A DNA stretch of 64,000 nucleotides from Dictyobacter formicarum (GTDB taxonomy: Bacteria; Chloroflexota; Ktedonobacteria; Ktedonobacterales; Ktedonobacteraceae). The notes beneath the pieces were generated by a model that did no database searches, was not told the DNA's origin, and was given only the letters and a program-made list of their open reading frames with translations. The translations under genes and the position numbers were made by a program. Shown here in pieces: positions 55,640-64,000 of the stretch. Every line of letters begins with the position of its first letter. Positions within the stretch are counted from its first letter, which is position 1. The DNA lies in the NCBI RefSeq assembly GCF_016587435.1, contig NZ_BNJJ01000002.1, positions 62,001-126,000 of the forward strand. The letters run 5' to 3'.

Positions 55640-56007
55640 CGAGGGACCAACTGCATACAGCCTATCTCAAGGCTGTTGCCAACTTGAAAGCCGCTGGAGT
55701 CCTGCCTGAACATGTGGCATTGCGGCAGGTGAAATACCTCAACAATCTGATCGAACAAGACCATCGGTTCATCAAACGGCTGACCAAGCCAGGGATGGGC
55801 TTTTTCTCGTTCGAGACGGCCTGGCGAACACTCCAAGGATTCGAGATGATGAACATGCTGCGGAAAGGACAATTCCAAGGCGTGGCCAAAGGGGATGTGG
55901 GAGGGCAGGTCGCACTGATCGCCAAGCTCTTTGGAGCGGTGGCCTAAGAACAGTGAAGAGGGTCGCTCACGTTCCATTTTTTTCTTCCTCGTTTTTGCAA
56001 CACAACC
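55640..56007 (+). pseudogene. IS6-family transposase C-terminal fragment with its right end
   Basis: Encodes AYLKAVANLKAAGVLPEHVA, LRQVKYLNNLIEQDHRFIKR and KPGMGFFSFETAWRTLQGFE, stop at 55945-55947, followed by TTTGCAACACAACC (55994-56007), the complement of the IS6 left end at 50680. It overlaps by about 30 residues with the protein part at 50680-51347, so the two are halves of different copies, not one gene simply split. Confidence 0.75.
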
Positions 56008-56104
56008 CTCTATCCCTCGCTTGAGAGAAAGAAGGTCTCCGCTTCAACAGGCAATGTTGCAAAGCAAGATTGACGGGGCACTAGAGGGTGTCCGAAAAGG
56101 CTCC

Positions 56105-56303
56105 TCAAGCGGCACGAAGTCGTTGGAGCTTCTCTCGGGCGCCTTCAGATGCTCCGGCAAGCCTTCTGACCATCAATCGGATCATGATCAGATGCACCAT
56201 ACTTTCACTGGTTCTCGTCAAGTATTCATAATCCTTACTCATACGCCGGTAGCGCCCTATCCACGCAAACGTTCTTTCGATAACCCAGTCACACTACCCC
56301 CCA
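56105..56303 (-). pseudogene. IS5-family transposase C-terminal fragment
   Basis: The minus strand reads [40 protein letters not shown] and RRLAG to a TGA at 56107-56105; the catalytic Glu lies in ERTFAW. The IS end TAGAGGGTGTCCGAAAAG follows at about 56083-56100. The rest of the element is missing. Confidence 0.75.
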
Positions 56304-56373
56304 ATGCCGTTTTCTGTTTCTGACTGGCTGCCATTGTTCTTTCCTTTCGTGTTTCGCTGGTATGATATCCTCA

Positions 56374-58095
56374 TCAAGGTTGTTGGGCACGTGGTGTATC
56401 TGTCCAGCGGCGGTGGAAATCGTCTCCAATCGCGCGCTGATGATACGCCCGAAGCCGTTCCTGTTCCGCTTCATCAGCCCACACGATCCAGCGGTGCAAG
56501 GGTTCATCGAGTTGGCGCGTCCGGACTACCCCTTGACGAATCCAGTGAGAGAATGTCCCACGTGGGATGTGAAGTCGGTGAGCCAGTTCAGTTGGCCACC
56601 ATTCATCAGGCAGGAACCCATCATGGGACCGAACACGCGGGCGTGGCGCTTTCACCCCTAGCTGGCGTTGCAACTGCGTGATCGTTTCTGCGCGAAAGCC
56701 AGTGGTGGAACGGGGAGAGCGAAAGCCAGCGGCATTCAACGCCTGAGCAATCGCAACGGCTGTCCAGCCAGCCTCTGTCAGCTCCTGGACTTGGTCGCAG
56801 ATCTGCGGATAGGTACTCAACTCGCTCAGCTTACCAACTGGTCGAAGCACGACACCCTCGGTGTGACCTCCATCCACCCACTCAATGCGTACCTTCACGC
56901 GCTCACTGTTGCCCTGCACATCCACCATGACTCGCTCAACCACCTGGCGAATGATCTCTTTGCGATCGGCTCCTGTAGTAGTTGGGGCCGACCAGAGCGC
57001 GGGAATATCCGTCGCCAGGTGACGAATCGCCTCCCGCTCAGTATCCGAAAGCACACGCGGCTTGTGTTGGACAAACCGATGATATTCCTCCTCCAGCTGT
57101 TGCTGAATCGCCAATTTCTCTTCCCATGCATGTTCCAGTGTTCGGGCCACAAGCCGATGCTCAGGTTCGACCGCATGATACTGACGAGCTGCCCGCTCGG
57201 CTTCGTAGACCGCCCGTTCTCGCCGCTGTTGCCAGAGCCGATCCAACTCAGCACGCTCCTGCTCCACCCGTTCAGTGGCCGTGAGCGATAACTCTAAGGC
57301 GGCTGGCTCCAGGGCGGCAAGCACCTGCTGGCACACGAAAGCATCGAGGCATGGACCCGCAAGATGTTGACATTTGGGTTCCCCGTAGTGCGTCCAACGC
57401 TCGATACATTCATAGGTGTGAAGATGGTCTCCGCCATTGTCGTAATGGACATTCAAGCGACAGCCACACCGGGCACACACGACCAACCCGGCTAAGAGGG
57501 CAGACCCATTCCGCGCTCCTCCCATGGCATCAGCGCGGGCGCGGTTTGCTTGCAGTCTCGCCTGGTTGCGTTCATATTGTTCGAGAGGAATGTAGGCTGG
57601 GCAGCGGTGAGACAGAAGAACCAGCCACTCGTCCGTAGGCATCACTACGCGACCAGTGCGTGGTCGCTCCAGCTGTTTGCGACGCGGATCTTCCTGCCGT
57701 CGTCCGTACACGTAGGAACCTGCATAGAGGGGATGTTTGAGCATCATCTGTACCGTTGCTCGATTCGGACGGCGCCAGACCAGTTCTCCTTTCCCAGGCC
57801 CCTCACGGACACGAATGCCCATCTGGATCTGGTGAGAAGCCAGATAGCGCACAAGCCCGCCGAGTGTGCCCAGCTCTTCAAATGTGCGGAAAATGAGCCG
57901 GACGACCTGCTGTACCTGTTCATCTGGGTCAAACTGAATTTCGCCAGACGGGCCCCAGACATAACCGACAGGGAGAGCAAACTGCAGTTCACCGCGCCGA
58001 GCCTTGTTCAAACGGCCCTGGTACATGCGTTGTTTCAACACATGAAGTTCTGCTTCTGACATGGTTCCTTTTAACCCCAGAACACATCGCACCAT
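56374..58095 (-). pseudogene. Large serine recombinase lacking its catalytic N-terminus
   Basis: About 573 residues from VLGLKGTMSEAELHVLKQRM onward: the end of the resolvase domain, then the recombinase domain (RRPNRATVQMMLKHPLYAGS, YVYGRRQEDPR), the zinc ribbon (LVVCARCGCRLNVHY ... TYECIERWTHYGEPKCQHL), a coiled coil (VEQERAELDRLWQQRRERAV) and a C-terminal helix-turn-helix region. The catalytic serine part is absent upstream of 58095. The gene at 58658 has just the opposite defect. Confidence 0.85.
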
Positions 58096-58410
58096 ATGTT
58101 GCATTTCAGGGAGCTGGTGCCACGATTCTGGCAGAGGAAAGTTCTGCCTGCGGGCAAAGGGGGCGCATCTGCCGTATCTTCTGGCGCCAAGAGGCCCCCT
58201 GGGTCGTCCTCCACTGTCAGAATGGTCTTTTCCTCGCCTTGCCCTGGCACTGGACGGACCTTCCCATTCCTTCTGTGCTCCCCCACGAACCCACGATGCA
58301 ACCATACCCAGTGCTGCTGACCCCGCAAGTCTTGGTCGAGTTGATTCGATTTGTGCGGTATCATGCAGGAAAACCTCAATCTCCTCGGAAAGGAGAGAAA
58401 GGAGGCCACA

Positions 58411-58692
58411 ATGATTCGCGTGCTCGCTCAGATTGTTTCTCGCCAGATTCGCACGCCCATAGAGAGGATTCGTGATGAACCTGATCCGCCACCTCCGCGT
58501 TGCCCGAATGCCGAGCAGGCCTCTTCACCAGATGCGGAGAGAGCAGCGACAAACCAGAGGAAATGTTGGCAGGGATCATCTGCCCAGGCACTCGTCGTTT
58601 TGTTTGCCCAGTTAGCACAGCGCCACGTCCAGGCTGCACGAGTGCAGGAGGAAATCCATGAGTACAGTGCACATCACCACGACCCATCATGA
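58411..58692 (+). CDS. Small hypothetical protein coupled to the recombinase
   Basis: 93 aa, MIRVLAQIVSRQIRTPIERI..., Pro/Ala/Gln-rich, helical at the end (QALVVLFAQLAQRHVQAARV). AAAGGAGGCCACA precedes the ATG, a strong ribosome binding site. It overlaps the start of the recombinase gene by 35 bp, so the two are probably expressed together. No family recognised. Confidence 0.5.
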   Translation: MIRVLAQIVSRQIRTPIERIRDEPDPPPPRCPNAEQASSPDAERAATNQRKCWQGSSAQALVVLFAQLAQRHVQAARVQEEIHEYSAHHHDPS

Positions 58693-59642
58693 ACGGATGG
58701 CGTACGTCTACGTGCGTCAATCCACCCTGTGGCAAGTCCATGAACATCAAGAGAGCACCGAGCGGCAGTACCGGTTGCAAGAACGCGCCCGTGAACTGGG
58801 CTGGTCACCTACGGCGATTGCCGTCATCGATGAGGACCAGGGACACTCGGGCAGCAGCGCCACCACGCGTCCCGGTTTTCAGCGTCTCGTTGCAGAAGTG
58901 AGTCTGGGTCAGGTGGGGATGGTGTTGATGCTCGAAGCCTCTCGCTTGGCTCGCAACTCCAGCGATTGGTCTCAGTTGATTGAGTTGTGTGGCCTGAGCC
59001 ATACCTTACTGGCCGATGAGAGCACGATCTACGACCCCCGCGATCCCAATGACCGCCTCTTGCTTGGCGTGAAGGGCACCCTTTCGGAAGCGGAACTTTT
59101 TACCCTGCGGACCCGTCTGTACGAGGGACGTTGGAACAAGGCCCGGAAAGGGTTCTTGCAGTTCCCCTTACCAGTCGGCTATGTCCGGGCACCCGATGGC
59201 GCTTGGGACCTGGATCCCGATCAGCAAGTCCGCAAACGGTTGGCCTATCTGTTTGAGGCATTCCGCCGCCTGGGCGTGGCGCGGCAGGTGGTGCGTGAAC
59301 TGAAGCAGTACGGCCTCGATCTCCCCACACGAGTGGTCGGCAAGGACGCGTATGGGACACTGGTCTGGAAGAAGCCAACGTTGAGTGTGGTCGTACGCAT
59401 CCTGGAGAATCCGGCTTATGCAGGGGCATATGTGTACGGCCGATGGGAGTATCGGAGCGAACAGCGCTCGCCCAAGACCGGCAAAGCGCGGGCTCACCTG
59501 CGCCCACAAGATCAGTGGCCGGTGCTGATCCAGGCGCATCATCCGGCCTATGTCAGTTGGAGGGAGTACATGCAGACACAGGAACAATTGCGTCAGAACT
59601 GGCAGCGAGACGGCAGTCGGGGTGTGGCCCGCCAAGGGGCTG
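58658..59642 (+). pseudogene. Large serine recombinase, C-terminus lost to an IS6-type insertion
   Basis: ATG 58658 after GGAGGAAATCC. The catalytic domain is complete: AYVYVRQSTLWQV with the nucleophilic Ser, ERQYRLQERARELGW, DEDQGHSGSSATTRPGFQRL, MLEASRLARNSSDW, then LLGVKGTLSEAELFTLRTRL. The recombinase domain follows (KKPTLSVVVRILENPAYAGA, YVYGRWEY) up to WREYMQTQEQLRQNW. It is cut at 59643, before the zinc ribbon and coiled coil. Confidence 0.85.
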
Positions 59643-60625
59643 GGATGTGTCAGAACTGAGAATAGAGGAAACAAACAAAATGCGTTGGCCGCTTCTCGCC
59701 CCAACCTTTTTTGTCTGTTAGGCCACCTGCACCAGGGCCTGCAGAGCCACCAATCGCTGGCGAAACATCTCGCGTCGCTGTTGCAGGGAAACAGGTTGTT
59801 TTATGGTCGTACGAATCCGGAAAAACTGACGCACTTCATCAAAGGCCCGACAGAAGCGCGATGCCGATGGAAAGCTTCCAAACCCACGCATGGGGTAGTA
59901 GCGCTGTTTAATGCCACGGTGGTCTTGCTCTCGTCGATTGTTGAGATAATGGTTCCATCGATGGAGAACGTCCTTGCCAAGGACCTCGCGGATCGCACGT
60001 GGGTACGAACGGTGCCCATTCGTGATCACTCGCTCTGGAGCATGACCGACCGTCTGGAGGGCTTGCTGGAAAAAACGCTTGGCGGCGTCCATATCTCGCT
60101 TCTGGCTGAGCATTGAGTCAACCAAATTGCCGTCCTGATCAATGGCACGATACAAGTAGCACCACTTTCCCTGAACCTTTACATAGGTCTCGTCAACGTG
60201 CCAGGAGATTCCAGGCCGGCCTCGTCGTTTGACACGCAAGTGGTCCGCAAGCAGTGGCGCACATCGAGCTTCCCAATCCCTGACCGTCTCGTGCGTGAAA
60301 GACCACCCACGCTCCAAAAACATCTCCGCTACATCGCGAAGGCTACGTTTGTAGCGCAATCGCCAGATAACGACAAGAAGAACGATATCCGTAGGATATT
60401 CGAGAAAATTGAAAGGAGTGCCGGTGCGTTCATTAAAAAGGTGTTTGCAGGCTGTGCAGCGAAATGTCTTGTACCCGAGGATGGTTTTCTTGCGCTGTTC
60501 TTTTGCGGAGGAAGATGTACAATGGGGACAATTCATGGGGCGCTCCTCATCAGGTGTTTGTTTCTCAAAAGTATACGCCATGAGTAGCTTCCATGCCACA
60601 TCATATTCTGAGTTCTGACAGAACC
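59643..60625. mobile_element. IS6-type insertion sequence, intact transposase
   Basis: About 983 bp. Left end GGATGTGTCAGAACTGAGAA, right end (read inward from 60625) GGTTCTGTCAGAACTCAGAA. It interrupts the recombinase on the left and the phosphotransferase on the right. As these are unrelated genes, a deletion or recombination beside the element is likely. Confidence 0.85.
59718..60536 (-). CDS. IS6-type transposase
   Basis: About 272 aa from MNCPHC at 60536, preceded by GATGAGGAGCG. Zinc-ribbon N-terminus (CPHC ... CTAC), DDE core: GISWHVDETYVKVQGKWCYL, ITNGHRSYPRAIREVLGKDV, NNRREQDHRGIKQRYYPMRG. Note Asn in TNGHRS, where the second catalytic Asp is expected (TTDGHRS in the copy at 16843-17664), so activity is doubtful despite the open frame. 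Confidence 0.88.
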   Translation of the reverse strand: MNCPHCTSSSAKEQRKKTILGYKTFRCTACKHLFNERTGTPFNFLEYPTDIVLLVVIWRLRYKRSLRDVAEMFLERGWSFTHETVRDWEARCAPLLADHLRVKRRGRPGISWHVDETYVKVQGKWCYLYRAIDQDGNLVDSMLSQKRDMDAAKRFFQQALQTVGHAPERVITNGHRSYPRAIREVLGKDVLHRWNHYLNNRREQDHRGIKQRYYPMRGFGSFPSASRFCRAFDEVRQFFRIRTTIKQPVSLQQRREMFRQRLVALQALVQVA

Positions 60626-60638
60626 TACAGATGGTCTG

Positions 60639-61361
60639 TTGATCACGCCGATCTCGGTTCCTGAAGGAAGGCGATACGTCGTGCTTTTTACTGCAGCTCC
60701 AGGCCGTGTTCCTGAGCCCTTTCCGCTGGGAAATGCAGCGCAAAGCATTCATTTTGGGCGAAGTCTAGCCATGTTTCATACAGCTGCTGATACCTTTGGC
60801 AGTGTCCATGAGCGACCTCCTCTTGATCTGAAGTATCTTCTTGATCGGTCTCTTGCGCTGCTTCAGCCTTTTCTCAATCATCGCCTTGAAGACTGGAAGT
60901 ATCTTCTCTCTCTTGTCACAGAGATCCGCATGCGATTCGCTGATCCTATCAGCAGTCACCTTGATTGGGGACCAATTCATGGAGATGCCTTTAGTGCGAA
61001 TGCTACGCTTGCCGGTGATCGCGTCACTTGGTTTGATTTCGATCTGTGTGGACCAGGCTGGAGAGTGTTTGATCTGGCAGGTGCCTATGGCAGTGCGATG
61101 GGTCAGGAAAGGACAGATGAGGAAAGACAACAGGTGTGGCTCTCTTTTCTTGAGGGCTATCGTGAAAAGCGACAAGTGACAGATGAGACCTTAGCGATCA
61201 TCCCAACGATGCATATTCTGTTAATGGTGTATTTCATGGCCATAAATTTAGAAAAAGGGCCTCTGTACGGGTTTCAATAGTTTGGCAGTGATGACTATTT
61301 TGATGCCCATTTCAAGGAATTACGCTCGTTCTCCTTTGAGAGAGAAAGTCAAAAAAATTGA
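60639..61361 (+). pseudogene. Aminoglycoside-phosphotransferase-like kinase, 5'-truncated with internal stop
   Basis: Encodes RRYVVLFTAAPGRVPEPFPL, then the APH/choline kinase catalytic block GPIHGDAFSANATLAGDRVT and WFDFDLCGPGWRVFDLAGAY (HGDxxxxN and DFD). A TAG at 61278-61280 interrupts; the same frame goes on with FGSDDYFDAHFKELRSF to TGA 61359-61361. The N-terminal ATP-binding lobe is missing, cut by the IS end at 60625. Confidence 0.8.
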
Positions 61362-61420
61362 AGGCACTGCACCTGATATTCTTACAAGCACTCCTCTGGG
61401 CACTGATGCGGTCATATGAC

Positions 61421-61720
61421 TTATTGTTGAAAACCAACCCGAGAAAAGGCAACCACGGTTCCCCAACTGGTGATCCACTGCCCGACGAGAATGAGCAGGA
61501 GCATGATAGCCATACCCAGACTCACCAGAGTGGCGAGTGAGGCGGATGGGAAACGTGCGAGGAAACGGAACAGCATCGTTTGGCCTGGAAATTGCTGTCG
61601 ATGTCTGTGCTGACGAAGCGTTTGAGAAGCACGAACCCAGGGTGGAATGTCTGTCAATGAGCGATCAATTGGACGGTGGCGAAGTGCGCTGCGCGGGGTG
61701 AGCCCCATGGTGGAAGACAT
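61421..61720 (-). CDS. Small single-span membrane protein
   Basis: 99 aa from ATG 61720, with CAGGAG about 8 nt upstream. A basic, polar first half (RHRPIDRSLTDIPPWVRASQ) and one membrane helix (LATLVSLGMAIMLLLILVGQ). The C-terminal SWGTVVAFSRVGFQQ is short and may be a truncation. Family not recognised. Confidence 0.6.
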   Translation of the reverse strand: MSSTMGLTPRSALRHRPIDRSLTDIPPWVRASQTLRQHRHRQQFPGQTMLFRFLARFPSASLATLVSLGMAIMLLLILVGQWITSWGTVVAFSRVGFQQ

Positions 61721-61815
61721 GGTTCGTTCTCCTGTTTCTAATGATGATAACGGGATCAGGATAATCATGTTTCTCCCCACAGTGTACTGGAACAACATGC
61801 GTTTTGACGAGATAT

Positions 61816-61881
61816 TTATCCACAGCTTTGCTCCCGGTTTTGTGGGTGAGTTGTGCAGAACCTCTTGATTGCTGTGGATAA
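61816..61881. other. Pair of inverted consensus DnaA boxes, possible replication site
   Basis: TTATCCACA at 61816-61824 on the plus strand and the same 9-mer on the minus strand at 61881-61873 (TGTGGATAA), 48 bp apart. They lie in the AT-rich gap between two small divergent genes. Two perfect boxes this close are unusual by chance and fit a plasmid or integrated-element origin, though two boxes alone do not prove one. Confidence 0.45.
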
Positions 61882-61985
61882 ATGGATGGGCATTTTTTGC
61901 GCTGAAAATATTTCCTCTTTTTGTTCTTCAAAAGGTATTGTTCTTTCTAGAAGCCGTTTTAATGTTTACATGGAAAGGGTGATGT

Positions 61986-62165
61986 ATGTTTGAATATCTT
62001 ACCGTTGCTGAAGTAGCTGCTGTTTTGCGAGCTGATGATACAACGGTTCGCCGTTGGATTGTGAGTGGAGCCCTGGAAGCCATTCGCCTGCCGGTAATTG
62101 GGGCTCGCAACCAATATCGTATTCACAAGAAAGTGCTTGAACAGATTGTTGGCGAGAAGCTCTAA
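61986..62165 (+). CDS. Excisionase-type helix-turn-helix DNA-binding protein
   Basis: 59 aa: MFEYLTVAEVAAVLRADDTT, VRRWIVSGALEAIRLPVIGA, RNQYRIHKKVLEQIVGEKL. This is the MerR-like excisionase/HTH_17 fold (LTVAEVAxxLxxxxxTVRRWIxxGxLxAxR). GGAAAGGGTG precedes the ATG. Such proteins bend DNA in excision complexes or help replication initiators. It sits 105 bp from the DnaA boxes. Confidence 0.85.
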   Translation: MFEYLTVAEVAAVLRADDTTVRRWIVSGALEAIRLPVIGARNQYRIHKKVLEQIVGEKL

Positions 62166-62465
62166 AATAATCTATTCCGCCATAGCACCCTGACAAGACC
62201 CTCTAATCAGAGCATTATTGATGTGTTTGCTGCAGACACCTTTACCCGTATTCATTCGGCAACCTCCTGTGAAGGAATGCGTAGACTGATCGAATACGCG
62301 ACATTGGATCATGTGTTCTCGCCCAGGTCCATAGCCACAGGTATTTGGTACCGAATTAGGTAGCGTTGAATCAAACAAAAGGAGGTAAGAGGCTGTTTCC
62401 GCCACATCGGAGAGAAGTCGCTGAAACAGCCAAGTTCAGAGAAGTTGCAGTCTTCATCATGGTGG
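62166..62465. other. Gap without a recognisable gene
   Basis: Between the excisionase-like gene and the end of the Ser/Pro/Lys-rich frame at 62466. I see no coding signal here. Confidence 0.4.
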
Positions 62466-62886
62466 TTACAGGCGATCGGGTTCATCGTCATCTGGATCAG
62501 GAATGGGAATCGATGGTCGTGGGGGAGAGGAGGGCTGAACAGATGGAGCCACGACCGCCTTTTTAGCCCCAGTTGTCGTTGACTTTCGTGTTCCTGTTGA
62601 GTTCGTGTTTTTCTTGGAGTTTCGCTTTGCTGGAGGCGTCGATGGTTGCTTCTGTTCATCGGCCGGATTACGCTCGCTGCTGCTTTGTTGCTGCTGCTGG
62701 TACACGCGTTTTTCTTCTTGACGGCGAGCTTCCGCCTGAAGTAGAGCATGCTGAAGCTGTTCCTGGCGACGGATCTCTCTCCAGGCTTCTTGTATTTCTT
62801 CGGAGGCAATGGGCACTTGGACTGTATGGACCTGTTGTGCCTGGCCACGGTAAATCCAATAGGCTTGGCTCCGCCTCGTGCTCAGC
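62466..62886 (-). pseudogene. C-terminal part of a Gln/Ser/Lys-rich protein
   Basis: The minus strand encodes YWIYRGQAQQVHTVQVPIAS, a charged helix (EEIQEAWREIRRQEQLQHAL, LQAEARRQEEKRVYQQQQQS) and a low-complexity tail rich in Ser, Thr, Pro and Lys ending DPDDDEPDRL. Upstream it runs into an IS3-type gene in another frame near 62887, so its own start is missing. Family not recognised. Confidence 0.5.
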
Positions 62887-63012
62887 TTACGCCTTGCGCC
62901 ACTGATAGATGGATGTGTTGGACATGCCCAGTTCGCGGGCCACATGGGTAATCGGCTTTCCACTGGTCCAAACAAGCTGCCCCGCTTCTCGTTTACATTC
63001 TGGCCTATACAT
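62887..63012 (-). pseudogene. IS3-type OrfA (transposase_8) fragment
   Basis: A 41-codon frame from ATG 63012: MYRPECKREAGQLVWTSGKP, ITHVARELGMSNTSIYQWRK, A, stop at 62889-62887. This is the helix-turn-helix start of IS3-family OrfA. The leucine zipper and OrfB are absent. Confidence 0.65.
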
Positions 63013-63143
63013 TTTCTGCGATTTCTGTATGATCCCTCTCCTCTTTCTCTAGAATGCTATATCCGAAGGTCCCACTCCTCTACAAATGTGAGGAACGCTC
63101 GTATGGTACATTTCAAACCAGGTTGACGCACCACGATCGCGAG

Positions 63144-64000
63144 TCACTGGGTCGTACTTTCATTTTTTGCTTGATCTGTAGCGCTGCTATTTTTGAGTTG
63201 AGTCTGGAAATCATCAGCTTTCTGCTGGAGTATGCTGATGAGCAAGTTGGGTGTCAGGCCGAAAATCGCTGCTACGATGATGCCTTGTAAATTACTGCCG
63301 AGATTGTAAATCTCACTCAGTATAGAGGAGCTTGGGACCGTCGATGCTTTGACGAGCGCGAAAGAAAACACCGCAACAACCAAAACACCGCCAACAGCAG
63401 CCATACCGGAGAGAATAGGCGTAACGACGATGCGCGCGAAGGTAAGGCCATAGTCGCTGATGGCTTGGTTTGCTTGCGCTTCGGTATACAGCCGGCCAAA
63501 GAGTCCAACCATCGCACCCACCAGATAATAGATGGTTGCCGCCTCGATCGAAGAAGGTACTGCTCCTGCGACAATAGCAGTACAGAGCAGTACGTATGTA
63601 AGTAGCCCGGTATAGAGTGTTACCCCTGTGAGCTGATTGCGCATACGAACTAGCCCTTCCCACAGACCATCACGAAATTCATTGATAGTCTGTTTGACAT
63701 TATGTATTGCATTTCGCGCCTCTCGCTCCTGCTCTTTTATAGGATCTGTAGCTTCATCATTGCTCGAACCATTATCTTTAACTGTGGGATTACCCTTATT
63801 GTCAGGTGGAGGAGTAATATCCATATATTGTATCGCCGATGGGCTCAGATTCTTGACAGCCATTCTGAGTTTCGTGAGGGTAGCGTTTCGTGAGTCAATG
63901 GAGGAGCCCTGGAGACTTAGCTCATCATGGTAAGCTTCCCTGATCACTTCAATGCGCGGCGCGATATCAATCATAGCTTCCTCTGCACGATGAATGAGAT
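63144..64000 (-). CDS. Membrane protein of unknown function, partial at window edge
   Basis: The frame is open from the right edge; the first in-window Met is at 63974 but codons before it (LIHRAEEA) look coding. A polar helical domain (REARNAIHNVKQTINEFRDG) is followed by membrane helices: LTYVLLCTAIVAGAV, AATIYYLVGAMVGLFGRLY, VVTPILSGMAAVGGVLVVAV and LQGIIVAAIFGLTPNLLISI, then a Gln/Ser-rich tail. Family not recognised. Confidence 0.65.
   Translation of the reverse strand, partial: LIHRAEEAMIDIAPRIEVIREAYHDELSLQGSSIDSRNATLTKLRMAVKNLSPSAIQYMDITPPPDNKGNPTVKDNGSSNDEATDPIKEQEREARNAIHNVKQTINEFRDGLWEGLVRMRNQLTGVTLYTGLLTYVLLCTAIVAGAVPSSIEAATIYYLVGAMVGLFGRLYTEAQANQAISDYGLTFARIVVTPILSGMAAVGGVLVVAVFSFALVKASTVPSSSILSEIYNLGSNLQGIIVAAIFGLTPNLLISILQQKADDFQTQLKNSSATDQAKNESTTQ

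Noticed and set aside
50680..56007. One IS6 element simply interrupted by later insertions
   Set aside because: The two protein halves overlap by about 30 residues, so they come from different copies or a recombination, even though both outer ends match.

Overview
The window looks like an accessory region of a large, transposon-rich Chloroflexota genome, most likely class Ktedonobacteria. This is inferred from the kinds of genes present: a MalT-type LuxR regulator, PAS histidine kinases, an unusual ECF sigma factor, many IS families and group II introns. No rRNA, tRNA or marker gene fixes the species, and I saw no CRISPR array.

Layout. 1-12.9 kb: a response regulator and a truncated PAS kinase beside an IS110 remnant, then single genes of oxidative and general metabolism (quinone oxidoreductase, DHFR-like protein, sulfite-oxidase-like protein, RidA, Hsp20, DksA/TraR-like protein, a 916-aa LuxR regulator, an esterase). 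An 85-bp sequence recurs three times here, each time upstream of a gene in the same orientation. 13-17.7 kb: a mercuric-reductase-like gene split by an IS4-type element with a clear target duplication, a peroxiredoxin, and an IS6-type element with an internal stop.

17.8-30.6 kb: a BlaI/M56 regulatory pair surrounded by envelope, redox and copper-type genes (DUF3105, DUF2933, redoxins, a broken CopC-CopD-YtkA gene, a Vgb-like propeller, a small membrane protein). Palindromes of the form TACKA-N7/8-TCGTA lie in the gaps before these genes, which suggests one BlaI-type regulon that later insertions have damaged. The insertions are a TnsA fragment, a near-identical copy of the first kinase, IS630, TnpB and IS21 remnants.

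31-35.3 kb: a LysR regulator divergent from a LuxE-like/LuxC-like pair that probably activates and reduces a carboxylic acid to an aldehyde. 35.3-44 kb: IS6, IS1182 and ISL3 elements and a nested pair of group II introns (a twintron), the inner one sitting just upstream of the reverse transcriptase gene of the outer one. 44-50 kb: ordinary genes, including an ECF sigma factor fused to Clp-N repeats and a ClpX-type zinc finger. 50-64 kb: nested transposases (ISNCY-like, IS6, an integrase, IS5), an ORF-less group II intron, two complementary halves of large serine recombinases, an aminoglycoside-phosphotransferase-like pseudogene, and a possible replication site with two consensus DnaA boxes beside an excisionase-like gene.

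About half of the window is mobile DNA or its debris. Many reading frames are interrupted, and in several cases removing the inserted element restores the host frame exactly.
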